A DNA stretch of 64,000 nt from Bacteroidota bacterium (GTDB lineage: Bacteria; Bacteroidota; Bacteroidia; Chitinophagales; LD1), in NCBI GenBank assembly GCA_018267385.1, contig JAFDYN010000022.1:1-64000 (forward strand). The letters run 5' to 3'. Of this stretch, positions 28,421 to 38,362 are shown piece by piece (the stretch's first letter is position 1; each line of letters opens with the position of its first letter). The notes below the pieces were generated by a model. It searched no databases. It saw nothing but the letters and a program-made list of their open reading frames with translations, and was not told the origin of the DNA. A program made the translations under genes and the position numbers.

Positions 28421-31400
28421 TTATTTATCGGTCTTCACCAGCTTCGCCACATAGCGGCTCTGGCCGGTCACTTCTATGGTATAGACGCCTGTAGACAGGC
28501 CAGAGGTAGGGATCAGCAGTTGCTTCCTGCCCTGCACATCGGCAGCAGGCATATCCAGTGCCAGCCTGCCCATCATATCGTAGGCGCGGACCTGTACCTT
28601 GTCCTCCGTGATACCGGAGAGGTCCAGTGTGGCATTGCCCTGTGTAGGGTTAGGATATAAATTCAGCGCACCAGCAGTGACCTCTTTGATGCCATTAGGA
28701 TCATAGATCGTATTGAGCGTCGTATTGGTAGCCACCGGCGTATTGAAGTCAAAATAGATATTAGCCTGCTCATTGATCACATTACCAGGTACCAGGTTCT
28801 TCTTTTGCTTGAGCGTAAAGGCAGCAAACCCCTGGCTACCTAGCCGGCTCACGCTGCTATCTACCAGATTGATATTGTCAAAACGGATAGTGAGCATTCG
28901 TGATGCATTGGCAGAGATATCAGTCACTGTGTGGCTGGCCCCGATAAACTGGAAAGTGGACAGGTCCAGATTGTTATCTATTGGCAGTTTCAGCGTCACG
29001 TAGGTGGCAGGATAGGTACCTGTATTCTGAAAGTGTACCACATACCTCAGCGTAGTGTCTGTCGTAGTAGTGATGTAGCCCGGACTGCCGGCGCCTTTCG
29101 GCAGCACATCTACATAGTTAGGGTCATATGACCCCACCACGAGGCCCTGTACATCTTCGTAGTTATTGAAGGTATCGATATCATTGACAATAGGGTAGAC
29201 GGTATCTGAGTTATTCAGGATGTGGCCTATAGGAAGCGGGGCCGGTATGTCAAAATACAGGTCTATCTGGTCGGTGCTCGTAGCGCTCAGCGAAGGGCGG
29301 CTCCAGCGGAGTGTGCCTGTCACAGGATCATAGCTGTCAGGAGCCGGAGAGGCCGAGTGCAAGTTGATATCCAGTGCGTGTTTGTACACTACATCCGGGC
29401 CCAGCATGATATTGCCCAGGTTGCGCACGATCAGCCTGCTGTGCTGTGTGAAGCCATGTACCGGCGGAGTGTATGGTATACACGTGAGTGTCAGGTCTCT
29501 GGCAGTATCGGGCTGGTTAAAGAAGTCATTGGAGGTGCTGCTCTGACCTGCTGCGAGGGTGAGTGTAGGAGGTGTAGCAGGACAAGCCAGCGTGAAATTG
29601 ACCGGGGGAGCCTCGTATACGGTATAGGTACCAGGAGGCAGGGTAAACTGGTAATGGCCGTTCTGACTCCACTGGTAGCCGCCGCCAGGCAGGCAGCTGA
29701 CCCACACATTGTTCAGGTATGTGAACTGGGTATTGCAGTTTCGCTGATCATCTTCTATGATGTCACCTGCTATGATCGCTGCACATGGTGCCGTAGAGGC
29801 ATAGCCTATGTGGAATGTGCGATAGGCGCTACAGCCATTGGCATCACTCACATAGACTGAGTAGTCACCTGTGAGCAGCCCCGTGGCCACACCACCGGTG
29901 CCGATAGAGTAGCTATACGGCGGCGTCCCTCCTGATGCCACAGCCGTCACACTACCATCTGCCGTATAGATACAGCTCGCAGAGACAGGCGATACAGAGA
30001 GCGATATCGGACTGATAGAGTGCACATAGGTGCTGGAGCTGCTGTGGCAGCCTGCGTTGTCAGTCACGCTGCAAGTGTAGTATCCCTCCTGTGTCAGATT
30101 GGAGATGCTACTGGCAGTAGCGCTATTATTCCACAAAAGTGTATAGGGGCCTGTACCGCCTGTCACTACAGCGCTGGCGCTGCCTGGCGTACCGCCACAG
30201 TGTGCATCCACGTGAGAGGTACTGATAGACAGGTTGGTATTGAATCCTACCTGTGCAGATTGGTTCTGAAAGCAGCCCTGGGCGTCTACCACATTTACTA
30301 CATAATAGCCGCCATTGAGGGCTGTGGCCGTGGCCGTGGTCTGTGGTGGGTAGGTAGTCCAGGAGTAGCTGTATGGTGCTGTGCCGCCTGTGGCCACTAC
30401 GGTAGCTGTACCGGTAGGCGAGGTGCAGGAGGTCAGTGTAGTACTGGTAGTCAATACAATAGGAGTGGACTTTTGTACCTGACCGGCACTAGACCCCGTA
30501 CATCCGTTGTGATCGGTAAATGTCACTCCATAATATCCCGCGTTCAAATTAGTAATATGAGCCGTGGTCTGACCGGAGGACCAGGTATAGGTGAATGGCG
30601 AAGTGCCATTCACGGGGCTGATGGTCAGCGTTCCGTTTCCATCGTTACAGTGCTCCGCCGTTGTATTGACCTGAGAGGTGAGGCTGATGGCCTGAGTGAT
30701 GTAGCCATACCCCTGTACAGTACAGCCTATCGCGTCTGTCACAGTCACAGTAGCGTATCCGGCAGAGAGGTTGCTGGCGGTAGCTGTGGTGCTGCCATTA
30801 CTCCAGAGGTAGGTGTAGGGGCTGGTGCCATTGCTGGGTGCTGCTGTCGCAGTACCATTGCGGCAGTTGGCGGGAGTGGTATTGATATTAGGATTGATAT
30901 TAGATACCTGATACATACTGCCTGAGTCAGAAGCCAGCGCAGTACAGCCGGTAGATACCTCAGTCACAGTACACTGATAGTGGCTACCTACCGGTACATT
31001 ATAGATACTGTCAGTGGTCTCTCCGGTACTCCAGAGGTAGGTCCAGCTGCCTGAGCTGCCGCCATTATTGTAGGCATATACTCTTTCAGAGCCTAGAGTG
31101 GAGGGGCATACAGCGGGTATCACATTGATATACCCACTGATCCTGCTATACACATAGGTCGTATAGGGTTGAGTGATATTGGTCAGACCACCGGCATCAC
31201 TCACCACTATCTGATAGTAGCCTTGCGACAGTCCCGTGAAGATATTGGAGGTCTGGGTCACAGGGCCATAGGTCGTGCCATAAGCGCCTGAGATAGTATA
31301 TGTGTAGGGCGCTGTGCCTCCGTATACATATACTTTGGAGATGCCATCGTGGGTACAGGATGCAGTCACAGAGTCCCACACCTGTAGTGTCTGGGCTCTG

Positions 31401-31471
31401 ACGCCTATGGCAGTATTGCTGATGATGGCTATCAGCAATATCCTGAGCAAGGGAGGCAAAAAGTTTTTCAT
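28421..31471 (-). CDS. T9SS cargo with SprB repeats and type A sorting domain
   Basis: 1016-aa secreted surface protein. Signal peptide (1-27, ending GVRAQ). About seven SprB-like repeats to residue 560, each with a Cys-Gly/Asn-rich start, GGTxPYxYxW and AGYYxVxVTDxxGC. Then a region (about 560-690) with CLPGGGYQWSQNGHYQFTLP and a tail domain with YDPNYVDVLPKG and LRYVVHFQNTGTYPATYV, typical of the conserved-repeat (DUF11/DUF7619-like) module that precedes sorting domains. The last 80 residues (LNLYPNPTQGNATLDL, YDMMGRLALDM, STGVYTIEV) are a T9SS type A sorting domain. Adhesion or matrix function is inferred from architecture only. Confidence 0.9.
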   Translation of the reverse strand: MKNFLPPLLRILLIAIISNTAIGVRAQTLQVWDSVTASCTHDGISKVYVYGGTAPYTYTISGAYGTTYGPVTQTSNIFTGLSQGYYQIVVSDAGGLTNITQPYTTYVYSRISGYINVIPAVCPSTLGSERVYAYNNGGSSGSWTYLWSTGETTDSIYNVPVGSHYQCTVTEVSTGCTALASDSGSMYQVSNINPNINTTPANCRNGTATAAPSNGTSPYTYLWSNGSTTATASNLSAGYATVTVTDAIGCTVQGYGYITQAISLTSQVNTTAEHCNDGNGTLTISPVNGTSPFTYTWSSGQTTAHITNLNAGYYGVTFTDHNGCTGSSAGQVQKSTPIVLTTSTTLTSCTSPTGTATVVATGGTAPYSYSWTTYPPQTTATATALNGGYYVVNVVDAQGCFQNQSAQVGFNTNLSISTSHVDAHCGGTPGSASAVVTGGTGPYTLLWNNSATASSISNLTQEGYYTCSVTDNAGCHSSSSTYVHSISPISLSVSPVSASCIYTADGSVTAVASGGTPPYSYSIGTGGVATGLLTGDYSVYVSDANGCSAYRTFHIGYASTAPCAAIIAGDIIEDDQRNCNTQFTYLNNVWVSCLPGGGYQWSQNGHYQFTLPPGTYTVYEAPPVNFTLACPATPPTLTLAAGQSSTSNDFFNQPDTARDLTLTCIPYTPPVHGFTQHSRLIVRNLGNIMLGPDVVYKHALDINLHSASPAPDSYDPVTGTLRWSRPSLSATSTDQIDLYFDIPAPLPIGHILNNSDTVYPIVNDIDTFNNYEDVQGLVVGSYDPNYVDVLPKGAGSPGYITTTTDTTLRYVVHFQNTGTYPATYVTLKLPIDNNLDLSTFQFIGASHTVTDISANASRMLTIRFDNINLVDSSVSRLGSQGFAAFTLKQKKNLVPGNVINEQANIYFDFNTPVATNTTLNTIYDPNGIKEVTAGALNLYPNPTQGNATLDLSGITEDKVQVRAYDMMGRLALDMPAADVQGRKQLLIPTSGLSTGVYTIEVTGQSRYVAKLVKTDK

Positions 31472-31790
31472 ATGCTTGGATTTAGTTAAGTAATTATTCT
31501 AATGATGATGCAAAGCTAGTATGCCGTTGCACCCGCCAGGATAAAATGCAAAATCACCTTACGCGTTCAGTGGCGTGAAAGAGAAGTTTTTTTACCGCGA
31601 AAAGGTGACGCGCAATAAAATATTTTCAATAAAATGATGGTACTAAAGTATCCCCTTCGGGCCGTGATAAATAGGGCTGACAGGGATGCGACTATTTAAT
31701 CCCGTTTGAAATGAATAATTCTCGCGACGTTTTTAACGCTTTTTTTTGATTATCCGCTTCTAAGTGTATATTTGAGACAAATCCTTATTT
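31472..31790. other. Divergent intergenic region between two T9SS cargo genes
   Basis: 319 bases without a gene. For the minus-strand gene a TAGCTTTG box (CAAAGCTA on plus, 31511-31518) lies about 40 bases upstream of its start. For the plus-strand gene the promoter is at 31745-31774. The middle, including an ACGCG-rich stretch near 31560-31610, has no recognised RNA or operator. Confidence 0.55.
31745..31774 (+). promoter_or_regulatory. Promoter of the 2142-aa surface protein gene
   Basis: TTTG (31745-31748), 18-nt spacer, TATATTTG (31767-31774). The box and following bases (TATATTTGAGACAAA) match the paralogous gene's box at 38337 except for one base. Confidence 0.7.
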
Positions 31791-34700
31791 ATGAAGTTGA
31801 AAAGTATACTCTTTTCTGCAATCTGCTTTTTTGCCCTATACTCAGCTGTCGCCCAGACAGTGAACCTACGTGTCAACATCACCGGAGTAGAGCGAACGAA
31901 CTACAATGACTGTAGCGCCTGTGGTAATCCAGATCCTACCTGGAAAATCACTGTCACAGACAATGCGCCGGGCTCTGTAGTAAACGGGCCCTATTGCTTT
32001 CACTATAACGAAGACCCCAATACTTTTGAGTCTTTGGGTACATTCAACGTATGGAACGTGACCAATAGCGCGGCTACCACATTCACCATGGGCCTGAATG
32101 ACGCCTTTGAAAAGAACTGTAGCAGCGGCAATGATTGTGATTATGAATCTTACAATTTCTTCCGTTGCTTCCCATCAGTATATGGTGACGCCAACCGCTG
32201 CAACAATACAAACCTAGCAGTGATCAACTTCATGGACTCCTCACCATGCCAGCTGCACTCAGGCGTGTCTCCATGGTGTGGCAACTATCGCTTCTACTAC
32301 AGCTTCACCTGGTCATTCAACTATGCTCCCACTATCACCACACAGCCTACTGCATTTCAGGGCTGTATAGGTACACCGACCACCCTGCAGGTAGCGGTGA
32401 ATAATGACCCGCACGGCTGGACCCTCGGCCAAAACTACCAGTGGCAGGTATCGAGCAATACTTCATGCCCGGGCTCAAACTGGACCAATGTAGTAGGCGC
32501 TAACAGCTCCAGCTTCACACCGCCTCAGACAGGCGGCACACGCCTCTACCGTGTACTGGTCACGAGCAACTGCAGCGCAAACTTCAATACCAATACTACC
32601 ACGTCAAACTGCGTAGCCGTGACCTACAATCCCGTGGGTGGCTCTGGAGACCCGGTACCACCTATAGTCTCTGGTATATGCGGATCTACCGTACTACCCG
32701 GCTCCACGCACACGCTCAATATCCTGACCCCTCCTACAGTAGGAGCGCTGGTCGGAGCCACGGGCTACAACTGGACCGCCACCGGCGGCTCACCGACCAC
32801 CGGTTCTACTTCTACCTTTACATGGACTGCACCTGTCAGCCCGGGTTCGTATAGTATCAACCTTACGTATCTGACAGCCTGCCCGCCCAATGTCTCTGCC
32901 AATACATGCGTGGTGATAGTCGGTTCGCCTACGTGCGACTTTGCATACATCGCTCCTACGGGCAAGGACTCAGTCTTTGCCGGTGGCCCGGATGTACCGT
33001 ATAAATCTATAGCCTATGCACTCACGCAGCTGGGTGGCCGTACCAAGATCCGGCTCGCAGTAGGTACATATAATGAAACAGTACCGCTCAATATCCAGAA
33101 TAACCTCGTTTTTGATGGCGGCTATGTGATCAATAGTGGCATCTGGACCAAGACAAACTCTGATAGCACTTATATCATCTGCTCAGGCAGTGAGGTGATC
33201 AATGGTGACGTGGCGCACCGTATAGGTTTCAAGTCAAACGGCTCGGACAACTGGGAGCTGCAGGACCTCGTGATCAAAACCACTGATATAAATCAAAGGA
33301 CTACCAATGGCGAAGGATACTCTAACTATGGTGTCCTGGCATACAACAACTCTACAAACTTTAAAATAGTACGTACCAAGGTATATGCGGGCGCAGCCTC
33401 TACAGGCACATCAGGTACGACTCCATCAGGCGCCGGTGGCGCAGGTGGCCACGGTAATGGCGGCGCAGGTGGCGCAGGTAGTACCAATCGGTGCGGATGC
33501 AGTGGCAATAGTCCCGGTACTGCGGGTGGGGCTGGCAATAACGGCGCTGGCGGCGGCGGCGGCGGCGGTACAGGATGCGGCGGTGGCTGCAATACTGTAG
33601 GCTGCAACGCCAGTTCGGGCACGGGCAGCGGAGGTAGCACCGGTACAGCTGGTGGCAATGCTGCCCTCAGCTATGTGGCAGGCGCCAGGCCAGCTTCACC
33701 ATCTTTCTCTGCTCCATATTATATACCATCTGGTCAGGCTGCCAATGGTAGCAATGGTTTCGGCGGCGGCGGTGGTGGTGGCGGCGGCGGCGGCGACATA
33801 GGCACCTGCTGTACTTGCGGTTGCGGCGGCGGATCTCCTGACGGTGGCCGTGGTGGCAATGGTGGTGATGGTGGTATAGGAGGTAGTGGTGGTTTCGGTG
33901 GTGGCGGCTCTTTTGCCATCTACGCCAGCGGAGCTTCTACTACAGGTACGATTATCACATCAGCTATACTGCCGGGCTCAGCCGGTCTCGGTGGCAACGG
34001 CGCTGCCGGTCAGCCGGGCTCTGCAGCTCAGGGTGGCTCGCCGGGTACTGACCACGGCGGCTGTGACGGTGGCCGTGGCGGTGACGGTGGCAACGGTGGT
34101 GCCGGTGGCTCAGGTGGCCGCGGTCAGGATGGTGCTAATGGACTTTCTCAGGACATCGTGACTGTCAATGGCGCTTTCATCAGCGGCTCGTCTACATCCG
34201 TACCAAACAACTATATCGTAGGTGTAAACTACAATAATGCCAAAGCTTGTATCTACTCTGAGATCACACTGACCAAAAACACCGGTGTGTGGTCCTTCCC
34301 GGGTGCGCTGAGCCTGGAGAATGATACCAGGGACCTGCCCGCAGGATCGCCGCTCTCGTCATACAGCGCCAGCTCCAGTCCGGTAGTAGTATATACTACT
34401 ACTCCCGATGCTGAGATAGACCTCACAGTGAATGGCCTGCAGTACGCCGCCTATCTCAAGATAGCGGCAGACAATCGTCAGAAGCCGGTCATCACTCCGT
34501 CCAGCCATACCATTTGTCTGGATGGTTCTGTTTCGCTCTCGGCTACGCATTGGGGCACAGAGCAGGAGTATGACTGGAGGGTATATCAGGGTGCAAACGT
34601 CAACAGCCCTCTGTATACATCTACGGTGGCCTCGCCTACAGTAGACTTCACCGGATATACGCCGGGTCTCTATATAGTACGCTACAAAGTGCGTGAGAGC

Positions 34701-37700
34701 TGCTGCGGCTGGTCTATACCTATCTATGATACGATCAGGATACTCCCACTGCCGGTACAATTCACTGTGCAGGGCGGAGGCAACTATTGCCCTGGCGGCT
34801 CAGGTGTACCTATCACACTGAGTGGCTCTGAGCCCGGTGTGAAATATGTGGTATACTACAATGGTGCGCCTGTAGATAGCGCTATCGGTACAGGCGCCTC
34901 GCCATTTGTGTTTGCAAACGAAACCCAGGTAGGTATCTATACAGTAGTAGGCTACCGTTTCACTGGCTGCGGTCAGAACATGCTCGGTTTTGTCAATGTG
35001 GGCCTTAGTCCTACACCTACACTCTTTACCGTGCAGGGTGGCGGCAATGCCTGCCCTGGGTCTTCATCCGGTCCGGCCATCTATCTGAGCGGATCACAGC
35101 TCGGTGTCAGCTATCAGCTCTATCTGAATAATACTACTCCGGTGGGCAACCCTGTGCAGGGTACGGGCAACCAGATCCCATTTGGCAATGCCGGTCAGCC
35201 GGGAGTATACACTGTGATCGGTACTTTTATCGCGTCGCCGTATTGCTCGTCTAAGATGACTGACTCTGCAGTGATCACCCTGGTGGTCCTGCCAAATGCT
35301 TATACAGTGACAGGCGGCGGCTCATACTGTACCGGAGACTCGGGCAGGGTGATCGGCCTGTCTAATTCTGACGTGGGCGTCACTTATTCACTCTATACAG
35401 GTGGCGTGCTTGTAGCCGGCCCTATAGCCGGTACCGGCGCTCCGCTCACATTTGGTACATTCACGCTCGCAGGCTCTTATAGTGCCATCGCTACCAATAT
35501 TGCCGGTTGCGATACAGCTATGAATAATTCAGTGATCATTAACCCGCTGCCGGTCCCTGTGATCAGCAGTGTGACATCCAGTGATGTGAGCTGCGTAGGG
35601 GGTACTAATGATACCATCTTGCTCTATGCTGCATCTGCCAATGGCAGCGTGTTTTACTCCATAGATAGCGGTACTTCCTATACCAATACTACAGGTCTCT
35701 TTACATCCTTGCCGGTAGGCAGTTACTATATCGCCGTGCGCGACGATAGTAGTTGCACAGCCAGATTTGCTGCAAATCCGGTGATACTTTCCCAGCCGGC
35801 TTCACCTCTGTCTGTGAGCGCCGTATCTTCGGACATTACCTGTCAGGGCAATGGTGATGGCGCGATCAACCTTCTGGTAGGTGGTGGATGGGGTGCCTAT
35901 ACTTACAGCTGGTCATCCGGACAGTCCGTTTCCTCAGTATCGGCACTGGCAGCCGGCCCGTATGTGGCTACCGTCACAGATGCCAAGGGTTGCCAGGTAG
36001 TAGTACATGATACCATCCATGAGCCTACACCTATATCCGTCGGATCTGTAGTGACTACCAATGTGACCTGTGCCGGTGCCCGCAACGGTAGCGTGCATCT
36101 GAATGGTGTGACCGGTGGCACAGCGCCATATACTTTCCTTTGGTCAAATTTCTCTATCACACAAAATCTCGACAGCCTGATAGGCGGGACTTATTATGTC
36201 ATCATCACTGATGCCAAGGGCTGCCAGCTGAGGGATAGCGGCATTGTACGTGAGGGTCTTCCTATAGCCGTGTCAGATACTTTTGTACCTATATCCTGCA
36301 ATGGAGCCAATGATGCCTCTATCCATATTATAGCATCGGGAGGCTCGGGCAGCTATTCTTATACATGGTCGCCATCGGGATCCAATTCACCTGATAACAC
36401 TAACCTCGGACCTAACACCTACAGTGTCACAGTGTCTGATGCCAATGGCTGCTCAGCAGCTACAGCTGTCACCATCGTAAATCCTCCTGCGCTTACGCTT
36501 TCACACGTCTTTACCAATCCGACCTGCAACTCTGCGGGCAATGGTTCGATCAGTATGATCCCGACGGGTGGCACACCGGGGTATACATACCAGTGGGCGG
36601 GCGGCACCTTCTCTGGCCCTATAGCCAATAACGTATCTGCAGGTACCTATTATATCACCGTGACAGATGCGCATGGATGTACTGCACGTGACTCAGTCAC
36701 GATCACTGATCCGCAGCCTATGTACATCAGCGGTACGCCAAAGAATGTGACCTGCAATGGTGACCAGGATGGCTATGTGATAGCTACCGGCTACGGCGGC
36801 ACATTGCCATATAGCTACCAGTGGTACTATGACAGCCTGACGGGCAACCCGGGACCTATTACCAAGGATATCTTCCAGCTATCGGGTGGGGACTATTACC
36901 TCGTCATCACTGATGCCAATAACTGTACTGTATCTTATCATGCCGTGATCAAAGAAGCTGACACCCTCAGACTTTCTCTGGTCAAAACAGATGCTACATG
37001 CCAGAATGCAAACTCAGGCTCTGTAGCGGCTATCGTGACAGGTGGCGTAAAACCTTATGAATTCCTCTGGAGCAACTTTGTCACTGATTCTCTCCAGGTA
37101 GGTATACCGGGCGGATCGTACGGAGTGCAGGTCACAGACTCCAATGGATGCCATGTCACAAAGACGATATTGGTAGATGGTCAGGCTAGCCCGATGACTG
37201 TGAATACTGCTATCAACAATCCTACCTGCAACGACGGGACCAACGGATTTATATCCCTGGATGTACTGGGCGGTACGCAGCCGTACACCTACTCGTGGAG
37301 CACCTCACCGCCTCAGACCGGCAATGTCGCCTCCAATCTGATCGGGGGTACCTATTACGCTACCGTCACAGATAGCAAGGGCTGTCAGGTACTCGATACC
37401 GCTACACTCGTCACACCGGCGGCTATCTCAGCCAGTACTGCTATCGGCGGTGCTACCTGTGTGAGTGCAGCAGATGGCTATGTCGTGATCAGTGTGACAG
37501 GAGGCAATGCTCCATACAGCTATCAGTTGGGCAATTTTGTCCAGAGCAGCGATACCTTCCGCAACCTCACTGTGGGTCAATATACACTGATCATAAGGGA
37601 CGTAAATGGTTGTGAAGGATCTACAGCGCTTACTGTAGCTGCGCCGGGTTATTTCACAGTCGACCTGACTGCAGATCCATATTATATCCTGGCTGGTGAG

Positions 37701-38219
37701 CAGGTCCAGCTGACTGCTACAGCCGCTACAGATACGGCACCATCTCAGATCAGGTATATCTGGAATCCGCTTGATTCGCTCAACTTCCAGGGCTGCACAG
37801 ACTCCAGCAACTGTAATGATCCGATAGCCACGCCGCATGTGACACGCACCTATGTGGTCACTGCGGTCAATGCCCGCGGCTGCATTGTCACAGATACGGT
37901 GCTTGTCACCGTCAGTGACCATCCTTCGGCTTTCATCCCATCTGCCTTTACGCCAAATGGTGATGGACGCAATGACAATTTTGAATTTGATATCCTCGGT
38001 GCCAAATCCGCTAACGTCAATATATGGAACCGATGGGGTGAAAGGGTATTCAGCAACCCTACCCAGCTCAATGGTATAGGCGTGGCAGGTAATACTACGT
38101 GGGATGGCACATTCCGGGGCAAAAAGGCGCAATTTGACTCCTATATCTATCAGCTGGATGTGCTCTATTCTGACGGTCACAGAGAAACGATATCGGGTAC
38201 CGTCACTGTGATGCAATAG
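31791..38219 (+). CDS. Giant T9SS surface protein with Gly-rich segment and SprB repeats
   Basis: 2142-aa secreted protein. Order: signal peptide (1-22, YSAVAQ); a Cys-containing N-terminal domain (23-175); two Ig/PKD-like domains (about 180-380); a parallel-beta-helix-like stretch (about 385-540; RTKIRLAVGTYNETVPL); a Gly-rich segment (about 540-786) with runs up to 11 Gly and Cys clusters (NRCGCSG, TGCGGGCN, GTCCTCGCGGG); a linker; three Ig-like repeats starting TVQGGGNYCPG / TVQGGGNACPG / TVTGGGSYCTG (about 985-1255); nine SprB repeats; a PKD-like domain; and a C-terminal type B sorting domain (FIPSAFTPNGDGRNDNF, IWNRWGERVF). The C-terminal 900 residues are paralogous to the next gene. Likely an adhesin or filament, by analogy with SprB (inference). 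Confidence 0.9.
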   Translation: MKLKSILFSAICFFALYSAVAQTVNLRVNITGVERTNYNDCSACGNPDPTWKITVTDNAPGSVVNGPYCFHYNEDPNTFESLGTFNVWNVTNSAATTFTMGLNDAFEKNCSSGNDCDYESYNFFRCFPSVYGDANRCNNTNLAVINFMDSSPCQLHSGVSPWCGNYRFYYSFTWSFNYAPTITTQPTAFQGCIGTPTTLQVAVNNDPHGWTLGQNYQWQVSSNTSCPGSNWTNVVGANSSSFTPPQTGGTRLYRVLVTSNCSANFNTNTTTSNCVAVTYNPVGGSGDPVPPIVSGICGSTVLPGSTHTLNILTPPTVGALVGATGYNWTATGGSPTTGSTSTFTWTAPVSPGSYSINLTYLTACPPNVSANTCVVIVGSPTCDFAYIAPTGKDSVFAGGPDVPYKSIAYALTQLGGRTKIRLAVGTYNETVPLNIQNNLVFDGGYVINSGIWTKTNSDSTYIICSGSEVINGDVAHRIGFKSNGSDNWELQDLVIKTTDINQRTTNGEGYSNYGVLAYNNSTNFKIVRTKVYAGAASTGTSGTTPSGAGGAGGHGNGGAGGAGSTNRCGCSGNSPGTAGGAGNNGAGGGGGGGTGCGGGCNTVGCNASSGTGSGGSTGTAGGNAALSYVAGARPASPSFSAPYYIPSGQAANGSNGFGGGGGGGGGGGDIGTCCTCGCGGGSPDGGRGGNGGDGGIGGSGGFGGGGSFAIYASGASTTGTIITSAILPGSAGLGGNGAAGQPGSAAQGGSPGTDHGGCDGGRGGDGGNGGAGGSGGRGQDGANGLSQDIVTVNGAFISGSSTSVPNNYIVGVNYNNAKACIYSEITLTKNTGVWSFPGALSLENDTRDLPAGSPLSSYSASSSPVVVYTTTPDAEIDLTVNGLQYAAYLKIAADNRQKPVITPSSHTICLDGSVSLSATHWGTEQEYDWRVYQGANVNSPLYTSTVASPTVDFTGYTPGLYIVRYKVRESCCGWSIPIYDTIRILPLPVQFTVQGGGNYCPGGSGVPITLSGSEPGVKYVVYYNGAPVDSAIGTGASPFVFANETQVGIYTVVGYRFTGCGQNMLGFVNVGLSPTPTLFTVQGGGNACPGSSSGPAIYLSGSQLGVSYQLYLNNTTPVGNPVQGTGNQIPFGNAGQPGVYTVIGTFIASPYCSSKMTDSAVITLVVLPNAYTVTGGGSYCTGDSGRVIGLSNSDVGVTYSLYTGGVLVAGPIAGTGAPLTFGTFTLAGSYSAIATNIAGCDTAMNNSVIINPLPVPVISSVTSSDVSCVGGTNDTILLYAASANGSVFYSIDSGTSYTNTTGLFTSLPVGSYYIAVRDDSSCTARFAANPVILSQPASPLSVSAVSSDITCQGNGDGAINLLVGGGWGAYTYSWSSGQSVSSVSALAAGPYVATVTDAKGCQVVVHDTIHEPTPISVGSVVTTNVTCAGARNGSVHLNGVTGGTAPYTFLWSNFSITQNLDSLIGGTYYVIITDAKGCQLRDSGIVREGLPIAVSDTFVPISCNGANDASIHIIASGGSGSYSYTWSPSGSNSPDNTNLGPNTYSVTVSDANGCSAATAVTIVNPPALTLSHVFTNPTCNSAGNGSISMIPTGGTPGYTYQWAGGTFSGPIANNVSAGTYYITVTDAHGCTARDSVTITDPQPMYISGTPKNVTCNGDQDGYVIATGYGGTLPYSYQWYYDSLTGNPGPITKDIFQLSGGDYYLVITDANNCTVSYHAVIKEADTLRLSLVKTDATCQNANSGSVAAIVTGGVKPYEFLWSNFVTDSLQVGIPGGSYGVQVTDSNGCHVTKTILVDGQASPMTVNTAINNPTCNDGTNGFISLDVLGGTQPYTYSWSTSPPQTGNVASNLIGGTYYATVTDSKGCQVLDTATLVTPAAISASTAIGGATCVSAADGYVVISVTGGNAPYSYQLGNFVQSSDTFRNLTVGQYTLIIRDVNGCEGSTALTVAAPGYFTVDLTADPYYILAGEQVQLTATAATDTAPSQIRYIWNPLDSLNFQGCTDSSNCNDPIATPHVTRTYVVTAVNARGCIVTDTVLVTVSDHPSAFIPSAFTPNGDGRNDNFEFDILGAKSANVNIWNRWGERVFSNPTQLNGIGVAGNTTWDGTFRGKKAQFDSYIYQLDVLYSDGHRETISGTVTVMQ

Positions 38220-38267
38220 GATAGTAACCTTGGGCTGTCTTTGGGACGCGACACAACTTTAATCCTC

Positions 38268-38304
38268 ATACCCCTGATTTTCATTGAATCAGGGGTATTT
38301 TTTT
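38268..38304 (+). terminator. Terminator between the two giant surface protein genes
   Basis: 12-bp perfect stem ATACCCCTGATT / AATCAGGGGTAT, 7-base loop, T-run. The following gene therefore needs its own promoter. Confidence 0.9.
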
Positions 38305-38336
38305 GAGGAAAAAGTGATTATAAACAATCCAATGTT

Positions 38337-38344
38337 TATATTTG
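38337..38344 (+). promoter_or_regulatory. -7 box of the 2754-aa surface protein gene
   Basis: TATATTTG followed by AGGCAAA; matches the box of the upstream paralogue. No TTTG at normal spacing. Confidence 0.55.
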
Positions 38345-38362
38345 AGGCAAAACCCGATTTCA

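Noticed and set aside
33326-33658. Proline-rich antisense frame opposite the Gly-rich segment
   Set aside because: It is only the complement of GGN glycine codons (CCN proline).
37428-38216. Long antisense open frame (262 codons) inside the 2142-aa surface protein gene
   Set aside because: The codon pattern of the sense repeats keeps the opposite frame open; its product has no domain and no promoter.
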